Made by a program: the position numbers and the translations under genes. The notes beneath the pieces are model-generated. The model had not been told where the DNA came from and made no database searches. It was given only the letters and a program-made list of their open reading frames with translations. A DNA stretch of 64,000 nucleotides from SZUA-430 sp964483585 (GTDB taxonomy: Bacteria > Pseudomonadota > Alphaproteobacteria > Micropepsales > Micropepsaceae), in assembly GCA_964483585.1 (NCBI GenBank), contig CAZABH010000012.1:12920-76919 (forward strand), given 5' to 3'. Below, piece after piece: positions 8,326 through 16,501 of this stretch. The first letter of the stretch is position 1. Each line of letters begins with the position of its first letter.

Positions 8326-10092
8326 TTACTTCTGGGTCTCGGGATGCGCGAGATAGCGTAGCAGGGGCGACAGGACGATCAGCCCCAACCCGATGCCGAT
8401 TCCCCAAAGGCCGATCTCGCCGAACACCTGCACATAGGTTTGCAGCGCCTTCTGCGGATCCAGCACCTGGCCCGCCACGGTTTCGGCGGCCGTCATCTGG
8501 GCAACAAAGCCGCCCAGATACTGCGCCCACGACGACGCAAGGAACCAAGTCGCCATGATCGTCGAACCCACAGCAACCGGAGCAAGGCGCGTCATTTGCG
8601 AAAGTCCCACGGGCGACAGGAACAGCTCGCCGGTCGTGTGCAGCAGATAAGTAAGCACCAGGAACATCAGCGGCACCTTGAAGTTCCCATCGGCGAACTG
8701 GGTGCCCCAGACCAGCACAAGGAACCCGAGACCCGCCTGGACAAGCGCAAGACCAAACTTCAGGGCAGGGTTGGGATCGAGGTTCACCTTACCGAGCGCG
8801 GCCCAAAGGAATGAGAAGACGGGTGCCAGAATCAGGATGAAACCCGCGTTGAATGACTGGGTCTGGGCCGCAGTGATCGAGACGCCCATGATCGTCAGTT
8901 CGGTGTTTCGCTCGGCAAACTGGTTCAGCGATGAGCCCGCCTGCTCGAACAATGTCCAGAACACGGTCGATGCCGCGATCAGGATCAGGGCCAGGATCAA
9001 GCGCTGCGCCTCGATGAAGGTGCAGCGCGTCAGCATGTAGAACAGCAGATAGATCAGTACCAGGACCGACCCAATCGCCAGCAGTTGGCCCACAACTTCA
9101 TTGCGCTGCACGATGAGCCAGACAAGACCCACGCCAACAATGCCGGCAAGGTAGACGGTCCACTCGACATTGATGGGACCCAGTGCCGGACGCTTAAGCA
9201 GTTCCGGATTGGGTGGCTCGCCCTTGCCCTCAAGCCATGGCTTGCCCAGACCGAACACGATCAGGCCCAGAAGCATGCCCAGACCGGCGGCGCCGAACCC
9301 GGCCCACCAGCCATAGGTCGTTCCCAACCACCCGCAAAGGAGCGACGCCCAGAAGGCACCCAGGTTGATGCCGTAATAATAAAGCGTGAAGCCCGCGTCG
9401 CGCCGCGGGTCGGACTGCTCGTAAAGCTGGCCGACGATGGTCGAAATATTCGCTTTGAGGAACCCAACGCCCATGATGATCAGGGCGAGGGCAAGGAAGA
9501 AGATATCCCGGAAAATGGGGTTGGACTGCTCGACCTTCAGCTCATAGCTGCCCTTTGGCAGAACGGAAGGCAGCGACGCGCCCTCCGGAAGCCCCTTGAT
9601 CTCGAAGCCACCCTCAGCACTCGCGCCGAAGGCATAAGGCTGTCCATCGACGACGATCCGCGATACGCGCGCCTCCATCCGGCCGTCCACCCGGAATGCG
9701 AACTCCTGTCCCTGATAGGTCAGGATCTGCTTTGCGGGCGGGCCCTCGACCCCCATCGTCAGGTGGCCCAGCACAAGCAGTATGGCGCCAAAGGCAATAG
9801 CCTTGCGCGTTCCCAGAAGATGGTCCGCGAGAAGTCCGCCGATCAGCGGCAGCAGGTAGACAAGCGAGGTATAGGCGCCGTACTGCCCTTGCGCAAAACT
9901 GTCATCGAAGAGGAAGTGCTGCGTCATGAAGAAAATGAGCAGCCCACGCATGCCGTAGTATGAGAAACGCTCCCACATCTCGGCAAAGAACAGAATGAAC
10001 AGGCCTTTCGGATGCCCTCGGGTCAGCTGCCAAAGGACAGGAATGGCAGTGAACGCAGTGATGAAAAGACCAACCAGCCAGATGATGTCCAT
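8326..10092 (-). CDS. POT-family proton-dependent oligopeptide transporter
   Basis: A 588-residue major-facilitator protein of the POT/PTR2 family, which imports di- and tripeptides with protons across the inner membrane. Family signatures: the E-x-x-E-R motif in AEMWERFSYYGMRG near the N terminus, GGLLADHLLGTRKAI after the next helices, and the PTR2 signature FTLYYYGINLGAF. An extra-membrane insert of about 70 residues (from GVEGPPAKQ to YELKVEQ) interrupts the N-terminal half; it is mostly beta-like and has no motif I know. The start at 10092 (MDIIWLVGL) is preceded by GGGGA; an in-frame ATG 60 bases upstream is less likely because it adds a non-conserved tail. Confidence 0.88.
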   Translation of the reverse strand: MDIIWLVGLFITAFTAIPVLWQLTRGHPKGLFILFFAEMWERFSYYGMRGLLIFFMTQHFLFDDSFAQGQYGAYTSLVYLLPLIGGLLADHLLGTRKAIAFGAILLVLGHLTMGVEGPPAKQILTYQGQEFAFRVDGRMEARVSRIVVDGQPYAFGASAEGGFEIKGLPEGASLPSVLPKGSYELKVEQSNPIFRDIFFLALALIIMGVGFLKANISTIVGQLYEQSDPRRDAGFTLYYYGINLGAFWASLLCGWLGTTYGWWAGFGAAGLGMLLGLIVFGLGKPWLEGKGEPPNPELLKRPALGPINVEWTVYLAGIVGVGLVWLIVQRNEVVGQLLAIGSVLVLIYLLFYMLTRCTFIEAQRLILALILIAASTVFWTLFEQAGSSLNQFAERNTELTIMGVSITAAQTQSFNAGFILILAPVFSFLWAALGKVNLDPNPALKFGLALVQAGLGFLVLVWGTQFADGNFKVPLMFLVLTYLLHTTGELFLSPVGLSQMTRLAPVAVGSTIMATWFLASSWAQYLGGFVAQMTAAETVAGQVLDPQKALQTYVQVFGEIGLWGIGIGLGLIVLSPLLRYLAHPETQK

Positions 10093-10328
10093 TCGGAATG
10101 TCCCCAGTGAAACGCAGCCTATTGCAAAAGAACACGGTGACAGGGGATTCACAAGCCGCCCGCGAACAATGCCTCACGGGTGTGTCATTGCATGGTCGAT
10201 TTGATTAATGCGTCACCACAAGCCCACAGCAACGCGAGGGGTTTGCGCTGTGTGGCAGGCACTTGCCGGAAGCCCGAGGTACCCTTAGCCTGTTGCGTAT
10301 ATTGCAACTGCTAAAAGGGTGAAACAGG

Positions 10329-10739
10329 ATGCTTGGCAGATTGAACCACGTTGCCATCGCTGTTCCCGACATCAAGGCGGCGGCGCAGGTCTATCGGGCC
10401 ACGTTCGCCATGGGCGCCAAGGTGTCCGAAGAGGTGCCTCAGCCCGATCACGGCGTGACCACGGTCTTCGTCGAGCTGGCGAACACAAAGATCGAGTTGC
10501 TCGAGCCGCTGGGCGAGAAGTCCCCCATCGCGAATTTCCTGAAGAAGAACCCGTCGGGCGGCATTCACCATGTCTGTTACGAAGTCGATGACATCCACGC
10601 AGCTCGGGATCAGATGCTGGCACAGGGCGCCACGATCACCGGCGATGGGCAACCCAGAATTGGCGCGCACGGCAAGCTGGTGATTTTCCTTCATCCGAAG
10701 GATTTCAATGGTACTTTGATTGAACTCGAGCAGGTCTAG
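10329..10739 (+). CDS. mce: Methylmalonyl-CoA epimerase
   Basis: This 136-residue vicinal-oxygen-chelate protein interconverts (2R)- and (2S)-methylmalonyl-CoA in propionyl-CoA metabolism. Likely metal ligands are His7 in LNHVAIAV, a residue of the IELLEP strand (Glu56), His80 or His81 in GGIHHVCYEV, and Glu132 in GTLIELEQ. Length and the C-terminal HPKDFNGTLIELE match the family. AAAGGG lies about 9 bases before the ATG. A DUF1467 gene follows after 15 bases, as is usual in alphaproteobacteria. Confidence 0.93.
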   Translation: MLGRLNHVAIAVPDIKAAAQVYRATFAMGAKVSEEVPQPDHGVTTVFVELANTKIELLEPLGEKSPIANFLKKNPSGGIHHVCYEVDDIHAARDQMLAQGATITGDGQPRIGAHGKLVIFLHPKDFNGTLIELEQV

Positions 10740-10754
10740 GAAGCGGCAACGAAC

Positions 10755-11012
10755 ATGGGCATCGCAGGCTCGCTGGTCACCATCATCTGCATCTGGTGGC
10801 TGGTCTTTTTCCTTCTTCTTCCCATCGGCAATCGTTCACAACTTGAAGAGGGCGCCATCGAACCGGGTACCGTGGAATCGGCGCCCATCAACCACAACCT
10901 GCGCAACAAGTCATTGGGAGCGCTGGCCGCAGCTCTGGTCCTATGGGCGATCCTGTTCTCCGTCATCAATCTCGAGGTCGTAACGCTCGAAGACGTGTTG
11001 GGCCCTAAATAG
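10755..11012 (+). CDS. DUF1467 small membrane protein
   Basis: An 85-residue protein with two membrane segments: IAGSLVTIICIWWLVFFLLLP near the N terminus and ALAAALVLWAILFSVINLE near the C terminus, joined by a polar loop with PINHNLRNK. This is the DUF1467 pattern, found next to mce in many alphaproteobacteria; the function is unknown. It is almost certainly co-transcribed with mce and is followed at once by a terminator-like hairpin. Confidence 0.85.
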   Translation: MGIAGSLVTIICIWWLVFFLLLPIGNRSQLEEGAIEPGTVESAPINHNLRNKSLGALAAALVLWAILFSVINLEVVTLEDVLGPK

Positions 11013-11026
11013 CGCCAAAAACGGAA

Positions 11027-11061
11027 GCGGTGCACACGCAGACTTCGTGCGCGTGCACCGC
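11027..11061 (+). terminator. Terminator-like hairpin after the mce-DUF1467 pair
   Basis: A 14-bp stem with a single A/C mismatch (GCGGTGCACACGCA against TGCGCGTGCACCGC) and a 7-base loop GACTTCG, starting 15 bases after the DUF1467 stop. It lacks a T-tract. Confidence 0.6.
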
Positions 11062-11368
11062 CCGTCCAGACCGATCCGGATCCCACAGCTTGGTGCCGTG
11101 TTAATCTCGGGCTCCTCCCTTACCTGGACTGCCTCTGCCCGAGGCGAACTCTGGCCTACACAAGCTGAACCTCAATGTCACCTGCGCCGGGCACCGGAGC
11201 TCTGTCCCCGGCACAAATGAACCATGTTCGTTGCAGATCTGCACATCCCCTTGGCCGGCGGCATGTTCAGTAGTGCCCTCGACATGCGGCCACCTTGACA
11301 GGCTGGACCTTTCCCAATGTTCTGTAGGGCATGAATGGGGGGCTGCACGTGGCAGCCGGAGGGAAAGC
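11062..11368 (+). other. Non-coding stretch with candidate promoter upstream of the secreted protein
   Basis: About 300 bases without a supported gene. I see a weak hairpin (GCCGGG 11186-11191 with CCCGGC 11207-11212) and a candidate promoter: a perfect TTGACA -35 at 11295-11300 and, 17 bases on, TGTTCT at 11318-11323 (three matches to TATAAT). GGAGGG at 11358-11363 is the ribosome binding site for the next gene. Confidence 0.4.
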
Positions 11369-12973
11369 ATGATTCTGCGCCTGATGCTTGCATTTGCCTT
11401 GCTGGTCTCTGCGATCCCCACGGCATCGGCAGGGGCCAATTGGCGCATCACCAAGTCGGAATGGACCGAAGAGGACGAAAAGGGCTATTCCGATTTCGTG
11501 CAGCGCATCGGCGAAAGCAAGTGCGAGACCCCTGACGACTGCATCAACTCGAGCGCGAACCCATACCGGGCCACCGACGGACGCGGCATCGACTTCAACG
11601 CCGATTGTGCCGACCTGGTCTACATGCTGCGCGCCTATTATGCCTGGAAGAACGGCCTGCCGTTTACATACGCGACCGGCGTCTTCACCCGCGGTGGCGG
11701 CGATGTTCGCTTTTCTCCAAAGGGCAACCGCATTGCCGGGCGTCGCAACATCACCGGCGGTGAAAACGGTCGTTCGGTGATCTATGCGATCCGCTCTGCC
11801 GTCTCGTCGGCAACCTACCGCATCGGACCGGATGTCGACGAGAACCCCCTCACAGATCTCTACCCGCCCAAGATACAGCCCGGCTCGATCCGACCCGGCA
11901 CGGCCATCTACGACGTGAATGGCCATGTGGCGATTGTCTACAAGGTCGATGAGGTCGGTCGCATCTACTACATGGATGCGCATCCTGACTTCACGCTGAC
12001 GCGAAGCGTGTTCGGGCCGCAGTTCGGGCGCGACCTGCCGTCTCTGGGAGCCGGCTTCAAGAATTTCAGGCCCATTCGCCTCGAGAAAGGGCGCATCATC
12101 ATCGCCAAAAACAGCGAAATCGCAGACTACTCGGCAGAGCAGTACTACGGAAATGTGGATCCTGATCCCAAGCGCGAGTGGCGCAAGGCTCGGTTCGCCT
12201 ATGACGACCTGGAGATGGGCTTCTACGAGTATGCCCGGACATCGATGGCAGGCGGCAAGCTGTCCTACAATCCCGTGGCGGAACTCAAGGCAACCATGAA
12301 GACGTTGTGCAACGATCTATATGATCGCGCCCGCTCGGTGGAAATCGCAATCGAGGCAGGGATTGATCGCAAGCCACAACCCGAAAGACTGCCGCAGAAC
12401 ATCTATGGCACCGACAACATGGAATGGGAGATTTATTCGACCCCATCGCGTGACGCACGGCTCAAGACCGCCTTCAAGGCGTTCAGGGACGACATGAAGC
12501 GCCTGACCGAAATGTGGCTGCAGCGCGATGACCGCATTTCCTATGACGGCCTAAGCCTGAAGGAAGACCTGCAGTCAGCCTACGCACAAGGCGAGGCAAC
12601 TTGCATGATCTACTATGTCAATTCAGCGGGACGGCGGGTCAGCCTGTCATTCACGGAAGCCATGAACAGGCTCTTCGCGATGTCGTTCAACCCCTACGAC
12701 TGTATCGAGCGAAGGTGGGGCGCAAGTTCAGAGAGCGAACTTTCGACCTGCACGAACTCGGCTTCGAAGAACCGCTGGTACGCTGCCATGCAGCGCCTGC
12801 GCAACCAGATCGACCGCACCTACGAGACGCGTATGGATTTCACCGTCCGCGACCTGGAAGCCCGTGCGCCGGGATCAGGGGCGGACACGCCGCCAGACGT
12901 CGACGTGAAGCTGGTCATTGACACGATACCCTATCGCACGCCAATCACCACCATGGCGCCGCCGGGATATTGA
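11369..12973 (+). CDS. Secreted protein with Cys/His papain-like (CHAP/NlpC-like) pattern
   Basis: I do not recognise this 534-residue protein as a named family. Residues 1-21 form a signal peptide (cleavage after TASA or ASAG). The first half holds a Cys80 in FNADCADLVYMLRAYYAWKN, then His186 in NGHVAIVYKVD, then MDAHPD (Asp203, His205): the order and local context (Cys at a helix start, His on a strand, an acidic or His residue on the next strand) resemble CHAP, NlpC/P60 and other papain-like enzymes, but the Cys-His spacing of 106 residues is long. Cys52 and Cys58 flank TPDD. The second half (residues 250-500) is charged and helix-rich with Cys314, Cys412, Cys445 and Cys461. GGAGGG five bases before the ATG fixes the start. 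Its stop overlaps the EamA start. Confidence 0.55.
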   Translation: MILRLMLAFALLVSAIPTASAGANWRITKSEWTEEDEKGYSDFVQRIGESKCETPDDCINSSANPYRATDGRGIDFNADCADLVYMLRAYYAWKNGLPFTYATGVFTRGGGDVRFSPKGNRIAGRRNITGGENGRSVIYAIRSAVSSATYRIGPDVDENPLTDLYPPKIQPGSIRPGTAIYDVNGHVAIVYKVDEVGRIYYMDAHPDFTLTRSVFGPQFGRDLPSLGAGFKNFRPIRLEKGRIIIAKNSEIADYSAEQYYGNVDPDPKREWRKARFAYDDLEMGFYEYARTSMAGGKLSYNPVAELKATMKTLCNDLYDRARSVEIAIEAGIDRKPQPERLPQNIYGTDNMEWEIYSTPSRDARLKTAFKAFRDDMKRLTEMWLQRDDRISYDGLSLKEDLQSAYAQGEATCMIYYVNSAGRRVSLSFTEAMNRLFAMSFNPYDCIERRWGASSESELSTCTNSASKNRWYAAMQRLRNQIDRTYETRMDFTVRDLEARAPGSGADTPPDVDVKLVIDTIPYRTPITTMAPPGY

Positions 12974-13887
12974 CACCGCTGGCCCAAGGGCGCGGAGCGG
13001 AGACACTGACCTCCTCATCAGCAGACAACCTGCGCGGCATCATGATGCTTCTGCTGTCGCAGGCGCTGTTCGTGAGCAGCGACAGCCTGGTGAAGCTGCT
13101 CGGCGCGACAATGCCGACCAGCCAGATCATGGCGTTGCGTGGTCTCATGGCCGTGGCCCTGGCGGCCGCAATTCTGGTGGCAACAACAGAGCCTTCGCGT
13201 TGGCGCCTCGCCATGACCCCGATGGTAGGTGTCAGGGCGCTGCTCGAGGCAGCATCGGCCGCCCTGTTCATCATGTCCCTGCCACACCTCGCGCTCGGAG
13301 ACATCACGGTCTTCATGCAGTTCACGCCGCTGTCGATCACCTTGCTTGCGGCCCTGCTTCTCGGTGCGCAGGTGGGTTGGCGTCGATGGAGCGCTGTTCT
13401 CGTCGGCTTCGTCGGTGTCCTGCTGGTCGCGCAGCCCGGCGGATCGGATTCCAGCCCCTATGCCGTCTCTGCAATCATGGTCGCGCTGATCATCTCCGTG
13501 CGTGACCTCATCACCCGCCGCCTCGATCCGGCAATACCGACGCCGGCGATAACACTCACCACGACAATGGCCGTCTGTCTGCTGGGCTTCGCAGGAGCCC
13601 CGCTCGAGGACTGGGTCGAGGTGCCGTGGAACAGCATGGCACTGCTTGCCGGGTCGGCAATGCTTGTGACCATGGCCAATGCAGCCATCATCAGGGCCTT
13701 CCGCGGGACCGACGTGACAGTGGTCTCGCCGTTCCGCTATTTCGGCGTGCTTTGGGCCATTGCTATCGGGTTCCTTGTCTGGGGCGAGATCCCGGACGGA
13801 CTGGCGATCCTCGGGACCCTGTTGATTGTCGGCAGCGGTCTCTACACCATGCACCGCGAGCGAATGAGGATGCGCCAGACGCCATGA
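12970..13887 (+). CDS. EamA/DMT-family transporter
   Basis: A 305-residue inner-membrane protein with about ten hydrophobic segments arranged as two EamA repeats; ALRGLMAVALAAAIL and ALFIMSLPHLALGDI in the first half and RAFRGTDVTVVSPFRYFGVLWA in the second are typical of the family (metabolite exporters). The frame starts with TTG at 12970, overlapping the previous stop as TTGA, which suggests translational coupling. The first ATG in the frame is at 13042, after which the first membrane helix would be nearly at the N terminus, so the TTG is preferred but not certain. Its own stop overlaps the next start (ATGA). Substrate unknown. Confidence 0.85.
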   Translation: MTPLAQGRGAETLTSSSADNLRGIMMLLLSQALFVSSDSLVKLLGATMPTSQIMALRGLMAVALAAAILVATTEPSRWRLAMTPMVGVRALLEAASAALFIMSLPHLALGDITVFMQFTPLSITLLAALLLGAQVGWRRWSAVLVGFVGVLLVAQPGGSDSSPYAVSAIMVALIISVRDLITRRLDPAIPTPAITLTTTMAVCLLGFAGAPLEDWVEVPWNSMALLAGSAMLVTMANAAIIRAFRGTDVTVVSPFRYFGVLWAIAIGFLVWGEIPDGLAILGTLLIVGSGLYTMHRERMRMRQTP

Positions 13888-14903
13888 ATTTCAGGATCGC
13901 CAACTTCAATGTGGAAAACCTGATCCTGCCGGACATCCGCTATTACGACCGGATGATCCTGACGCGCGAGGACTATGAAGCAAAGGCAAATTGGAGCGCG
14001 TCGATCATCAATCGCGTCAAGCCTGACATTATCGGCGTTCAGGAACTCTGGACGGCCGAGGCCCTCGAGGATGTGCTGCGAAGAAGCTTTCACTTTGCAT
14101 CGGGTGCCCATATCTGCGCACCCGGCGCAACTGTCGCAGAAAACGTTAAGGGCAGGCTGGCCCAGCGTCCGCGCCTCGCAATCGTGTCACGCTTTCCGAT
14201 TGCGGAAGGCGCGCTTGTCCCCCTGTTCCCTACGTCGCTGAAGCTCCGAATCCCCATGCGCCTCGGCGACGGCAGCATTCGCGAGGTCCCCCTGGACATC
14301 GACCAGTTCCAGCGCCCTGTCCTGAAGGCGTGGGTCGATGTTGAGGGTATGTCGATCATGGTGGTCGTGGCGCATCTCAAATCCAAGAGCCCGATCATCC
14401 GGAACGGCGAGGATGGCGAGGATCCCTTCATGTTTGCGATTGGACAGGCGCGCGCGACCATCCTGCGCACGGCAGAGGCCGCAGCCTTGCGCCACCTGAT
14501 CCTTCAGGACATGGCGCGGACACGAACCCCCGTCATCGTGTTGGCTGACCTCAACGATACGCCGGATGCGGCCAGCACGCAGATCGTCTGCGGCATGTCT
14601 CCGCACGAGGGCAAGGACTTCAGCGAGAAGAAGGCGCTCTGGGATACCGTGCTCTATCCGACATTCCGCATCGCCAGCCGTCGCTCCTCCAGCATCCACA
14701 CCCATATCTACAATGGCGACAGGGACATCCTCGACCACATCCTGGTATCGGAGGAGTTCTACTCGCGAAATCGTCATCGCATCGGCACTGTCACCCGTCA
14801 TGGGGTGATCAACGACCATCTGCGCGACAACGAGGCCCTCCCGAAGCCACCCGGGGCATCCGACCACGGGATCCCCTGGGCTGAAATCACCTTCACCGGC
14901 TGA
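13884..14903 (+). CDS. Endonuclease/exonuclease/phosphatase-fold protein
   Basis: A 339-residue EEP-superfamily protein with the expected metal and catalytic positions: NFNVENL (Asn9), GVQELW (Glu54), VAHLKSKSP (His164), LADLNDTP (Asp222, Asn224), DILDHIL (Asp284, His285) and SDHGIP (Asp327, His328). Such enzymes cleave phosphodiesters in DNA, RNA or phospholipids, or phosphomonoesters. There is no signal peptide, so it is probably cytoplasmic. The ATG at 13884 overlaps the EamA stop by four bases. Within the superfamily the LDHILVS ending resembles putative nucleases, but the substrate cannot be read from sequence. Confidence 0.85.
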   Translation: MNFRIANFNVENLILPDIRYYDRMILTREDYEAKANWSASIINRVKPDIIGVQELWTAEALEDVLRRSFHFASGAHICAPGATVAENVKGRLAQRPRLAIVSRFPIAEGALVPLFPTSLKLRIPMRLGDGSIREVPLDIDQFQRPVLKAWVDVEGMSIMVVVAHLKSKSPIIRNGEDGEDPFMFAIGQARATILRTAEAAALRHLILQDMARTRTPVIVLADLNDTPDAASTQIVCGMSPHEGKDFSEKKALWDTVLYPTFRIASRRSSSIHTHIYNGDRDILDHILVSEEFYSRNRHRIGTVTRHGVINDHLRDNEALPKPPGASDHGIPWAEITFTG

Positions 14904-14984
14904 TGGCCCTTTTGGCCCAACATCGGGTGGTTTCCGGACGGTCGGCCACATTCTCTGCCTGCGGCGATTTGTTCTATTTTTGTT

Positions 14985-15010
14985 TTCGGCGATTTCGGCG
15001 ATATTCGGCG
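14985..15010. repeat. Three near-perfect 9-base direct repeats upstream of proS
   Basis: TTCGGCGAT occurs at 14985-14993 and 14994-15002, followed by a third partial copy ATTCGGCG to 15010; a related GCGGCGATTT lies at 14971-14980. They lie about 170 bases before proS, in the 275-base gap after the EEP gene. This could be a binding site or slippage; function unknown. Confidence 0.5.
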
Positions 15011-15178
15011 CTGTTACCCCACAGGCTTGGACAATTGCACCTGGCGCCCATTCAGGAGCGCTGCCACACCTTGCGCGCGCGCTACCGCGCGAAAGTGGCG
15101 GATTTGCGCGGGGTGCTTCTACAAGCTATGACAGGGGTCATAATCCGCCCTCGAACAAGATTCTCTCGCAAACACACC

Positions 15179-16501
15179 ATGCGCGTATCCCGCTTCTTCA
15201 TGCCCCTGCTGCGCGAAACGCCGGCCGAGGCTCAGATCGTCTCGCACCGCTTCATGCTGCGCGCAGGCCTTATCAAGCAGGCTTCGGCCGGCATCTACTC
15301 CTGGCTGCCGCTCGGCCACCGCGTCTTGCGCAAGATTGAGCAGATCGTCCGCGAGGAACAGGACAGGGCAGGGGCCATCGAAGTCCTGATGCCGACCCTG
15401 CAGTCTGCCGATCTCTGGCGTGAGAGCGGCCGCTACGAGGCCTATGGCAAAGAGATGCTGCGCATCAAGGACCGCCACGATCGCGACCTGCTTTACGGGC
15501 CTACCAATGAAGAGCTGATCACCGATATCTTCCGCTCCTCGGTCCGCTCCTACAAGGAGCTGCCGCGCAATCTCTATCACATTCAATGGAAGTTCCGGGA
15601 CGAGATCCGCCCGCGCTTCGGTGTGATGCGCGGGCGCGAGTTCCTCATGAAGGACGCTTACTCCTTCGATATCGACGCCGATGGCGCGCGCAAGTCCTAT
15701 AACCGCATGTTCGTGGCCTATCTGCGCACATTCGCCCGACTGGGCCTGAAAGCCGTGCCCATGAAAGCAGATACCGGCCCAATCGGCGGTGATTTGAGCC
15801 ATGAATTCATCGTGCTGGCCGAAACTGGCGAAAGCCAAGTCTACTGCCACCGCGACCTCGTCGACATGCCGGTCCCCGAGAACGTTGATTTCCAGGGCGA
15901 CCTCACGCCCTACATCAACCAGCGCACCTCGCTGTACGCGGCCACGGAAGAAAAGCACGATCCGGATGCCTTCGCGGCCATCCCCGAGGACAAGCGCCTT
16001 GCGGCCCGTGGCATCGAGGTAGGTCACATCTTCTATTTTGGCACCAAGTACTCGAAGCCGATGAATGCCAAGGTCGCAGGGCCCAAGGGCGAAGACGTGC
16101 TCGTCGAGATGGGCAGCTATGGCATAGGTGTCTCGCGCCTCGTTGGCGCCATCATCGAGGCCAGCCACGACGAGGCCGGCATCATCTGGCCTGAAAGCGT
16201 GGCGCCGTTTCGTGTCGGCCTGATCAGCCTCAAGGCGGATGATCCAAAGACGCGCGAAACATGCGAAGACCTCTACGCAAGGCTTGGGGCGGCGGGTGTC
16301 GACGTGCTTTATGACGACACCGAAGAGCGCGCGGGGGCGAAATTCTCGACGTTCGACCTGATCGGCCTGCCCTGGCAGGTGATCGTAGGTCCTCGCGGTC
16401 TGGCATCCGGTCAGGTGGAACTCAAGAACCGCCGGACCGGCGAACGCCAGACCCTCAGCCCCGACGCAGCGCTGAATCTCCTGACCAAGGACGCCGCATG
16501 A
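15179..16501 (+). CDS. proS: Prolyl-tRNA synthetase (short alphaproteobacterial form)
   Basis: This 440-residue class II synthetase charges tRNA-Pro. It begins MRVSRFFMPLLRETPAEA, the usual alphaproteobacterial start. Motif 2 is FRDEIRPRFGVMRGREF, followed directly by LMKDAYSFD, and motif 3 is GSYGIGVSRLVGAIIE. The editing insertion between motifs 2 and 3 found in long bacterial ProRS (about 570 residues) is absent, as in related species. The C-terminal anticodon-binding domain covers about 345-440. The open frame runs upstream to 14903, but that part has no family similarity. Its stop overlaps the lolC start (ATGA). Confidence 0.95.
   Translation: MRVSRFFMPLLRETPAEAQIVSHRFMLRAGLIKQASAGIYSWLPLGHRVLRKIEQIVREEQDRAGAIEVLMPTLQSADLWRESGRYEAYGKEMLRIKDRHDRDLLYGPTNEELITDIFRSSVRSYKELPRNLYHIQWKFRDEIRPRFGVMRGREFLMKDAYSFDIDADGARKSYNRMFVAYLRTFARLGLKAVPMKADTGPIGGDLSHEFIVLAETGESQVYCHRDLVDMPVPENVDFQGDLTPYINQRTSLYAATEEKHDPDAFAAIPEDKRLAARGIEVGHIFYFGTKYSKPMNAKVAGPKGEDVLVEMGSYGIGVSRLVGAIIEASHDEAGIIWPESVAPFRVGLISLKADDPKTRETCEDLYARLGAAGVDVLYDDTEERAGAKFSTFDLIGLPWQVIVGPRGLASGQVELKNRRTGERQTLSPDAALNLLTKDAA

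Noticed and set aside
8144..8548. Long N-terminal extension of the His/Gly-rich protein
   Set aside because: It would run across the POT terminator hairpin and lacks similarity; the signal peptide and AAGGAG identify 8143 as the start.
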